NCBI GenBank assembly: GCA_028284665.1
Contig: JANQRG010000007.1
Coordinates: 61,838 to 125,837 of the forward strand
Reading direction: 5' to 3'
DNA length: 64,000 bases
Origin: Croceivirga sp.
GTDB taxonomy: Bacteria > Bacteroidota > Bacteroidia > Flavobacteriales > Flavobacteriaceae
Each line of letters starts with the position of its first letter. Position 1 is the stretch's first letter. Of this stretch, positions 63,938 to 64,000 are shown one piece after another. The position numbers and the translations under genes are program-made. A model generated the notes under the pieces. The model searched no databases. It was not told where the DNA came from and saw only the letters and a list, made by a program, of their open reading frames with translations.

Positions 63938-64000
63938 TTATTGATTTTGAATTTGTTCTAATTCGGCTTTTGTTAAAAAGGCCGCCTCATTTTCCCAAGT
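63938..64000 (-). CDS. Probable cytochrome c, C-terminal fragment at window edge
   Basis: The visible 20 residues end ..FLTKAELEQIQNQ before TAA at 63938-63940. TWENEAAFLT followed by KAELEQI resembles the C-terminal end of the c-type cytochromes (NSWGN-x5-TxEE pattern) that accompany such oxidoreductases. Only the tail is present, so this is an inference from position and a short motif. The stop lies 4 bp before the 2Fe-2S start, so the genes share an operon. Confidence 0.5.
   Translation of the reverse strand, partial: TWENEAAFLTKAELEQIQNQ

Overview
The window looks like chromosome from a member of the Bacteroidota, most likely a marine Flavobacteriaceae. The evidence is two SusC/SusD pairs, many TonB-dependent receptors and plug-less barrels, LytS/LytTR and membrane AraC-type regulators, lipoproteins with acidic residues just after the lipobox Cys, TAnnTTTG-type -7 boxes, no clear Shine-Dalgarno sequences, and a tmRNA whose tag reads GESNYALAA. 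No species can be named from sequence alone.

Layout. 1-8.9 kb: an envelope block on the minus strand (partial amidohydrolase lipoprotein, two OmpA-like paralogues around a small carboxypeptidase-regulatory-like protein, and a large TPR protein paired with an outer-membrane barrel). 9-25.7 kb: mostly housekeeping genes: LysE-type exporter, FtsE, polyphosphate glucokinase, TypA, an OMP_b-brl_3 receptor, a LytS/LytTR pair, three tandem small barrel paralogues, KdsA, a DUF1801 protein, a creD operon with its own winged-helix regulator and two copies of a likely operator, a DUF1361 protein and a saccharopine-dehydrogenase-like enzyme. 25.9-28.6 kb: the tmRNA gene preceded by two repeat copies and followed by a short accessory stretch (GIY-YIG protein and a TIR protein with membrane helices). 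This stretch ends in a second copy of the tmRNA 3' end plus a terminator, the layout expected of a small island or island remnant at ssrA.

28.7-37.5 kb: a lipoprotein/barrel pair, a second amidohydrolase lipoprotein, a membrane AraC regulator next to an S41 peptidase with a starch-binding-like C-terminal domain, and two small secreted proteins. 37.9-48.3 kb: a short membrane-tethered AraC regulator followed by two SusC/SusD pairs. About 465 bp (the last 23 nt of the AraC gene, the whole leader and the start of susC) is repeated ahead of the second susC, while the rest of the two pairs is much more divergent. No glycoside hydrolase or other substrate-processing enzyme is beside them, so the substrate is unknown.

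48.3-64 kb: a MITE-like element, a VOC protein, a TolB-like/helical protein pair, another membrane AraC regulator, a YD-repeat-like protein, a class C beta-lactamase-fold hydrolase, and a probable metal or siderophore uptake locus (His/Cys-rich small protein, two DUF3526 permeases, siderophore-type receptor). In that locus the expected ABC ATPase survives only as a short frameshifted C-terminal remnant. The window closes with an isoquinoline-1-oxidoreductase-like molybdenum hydroxylase (large subunit, 2Fe-2S subunit and the tail of a probable cytochrome c). All function calls come from reading motifs; no database search was run.
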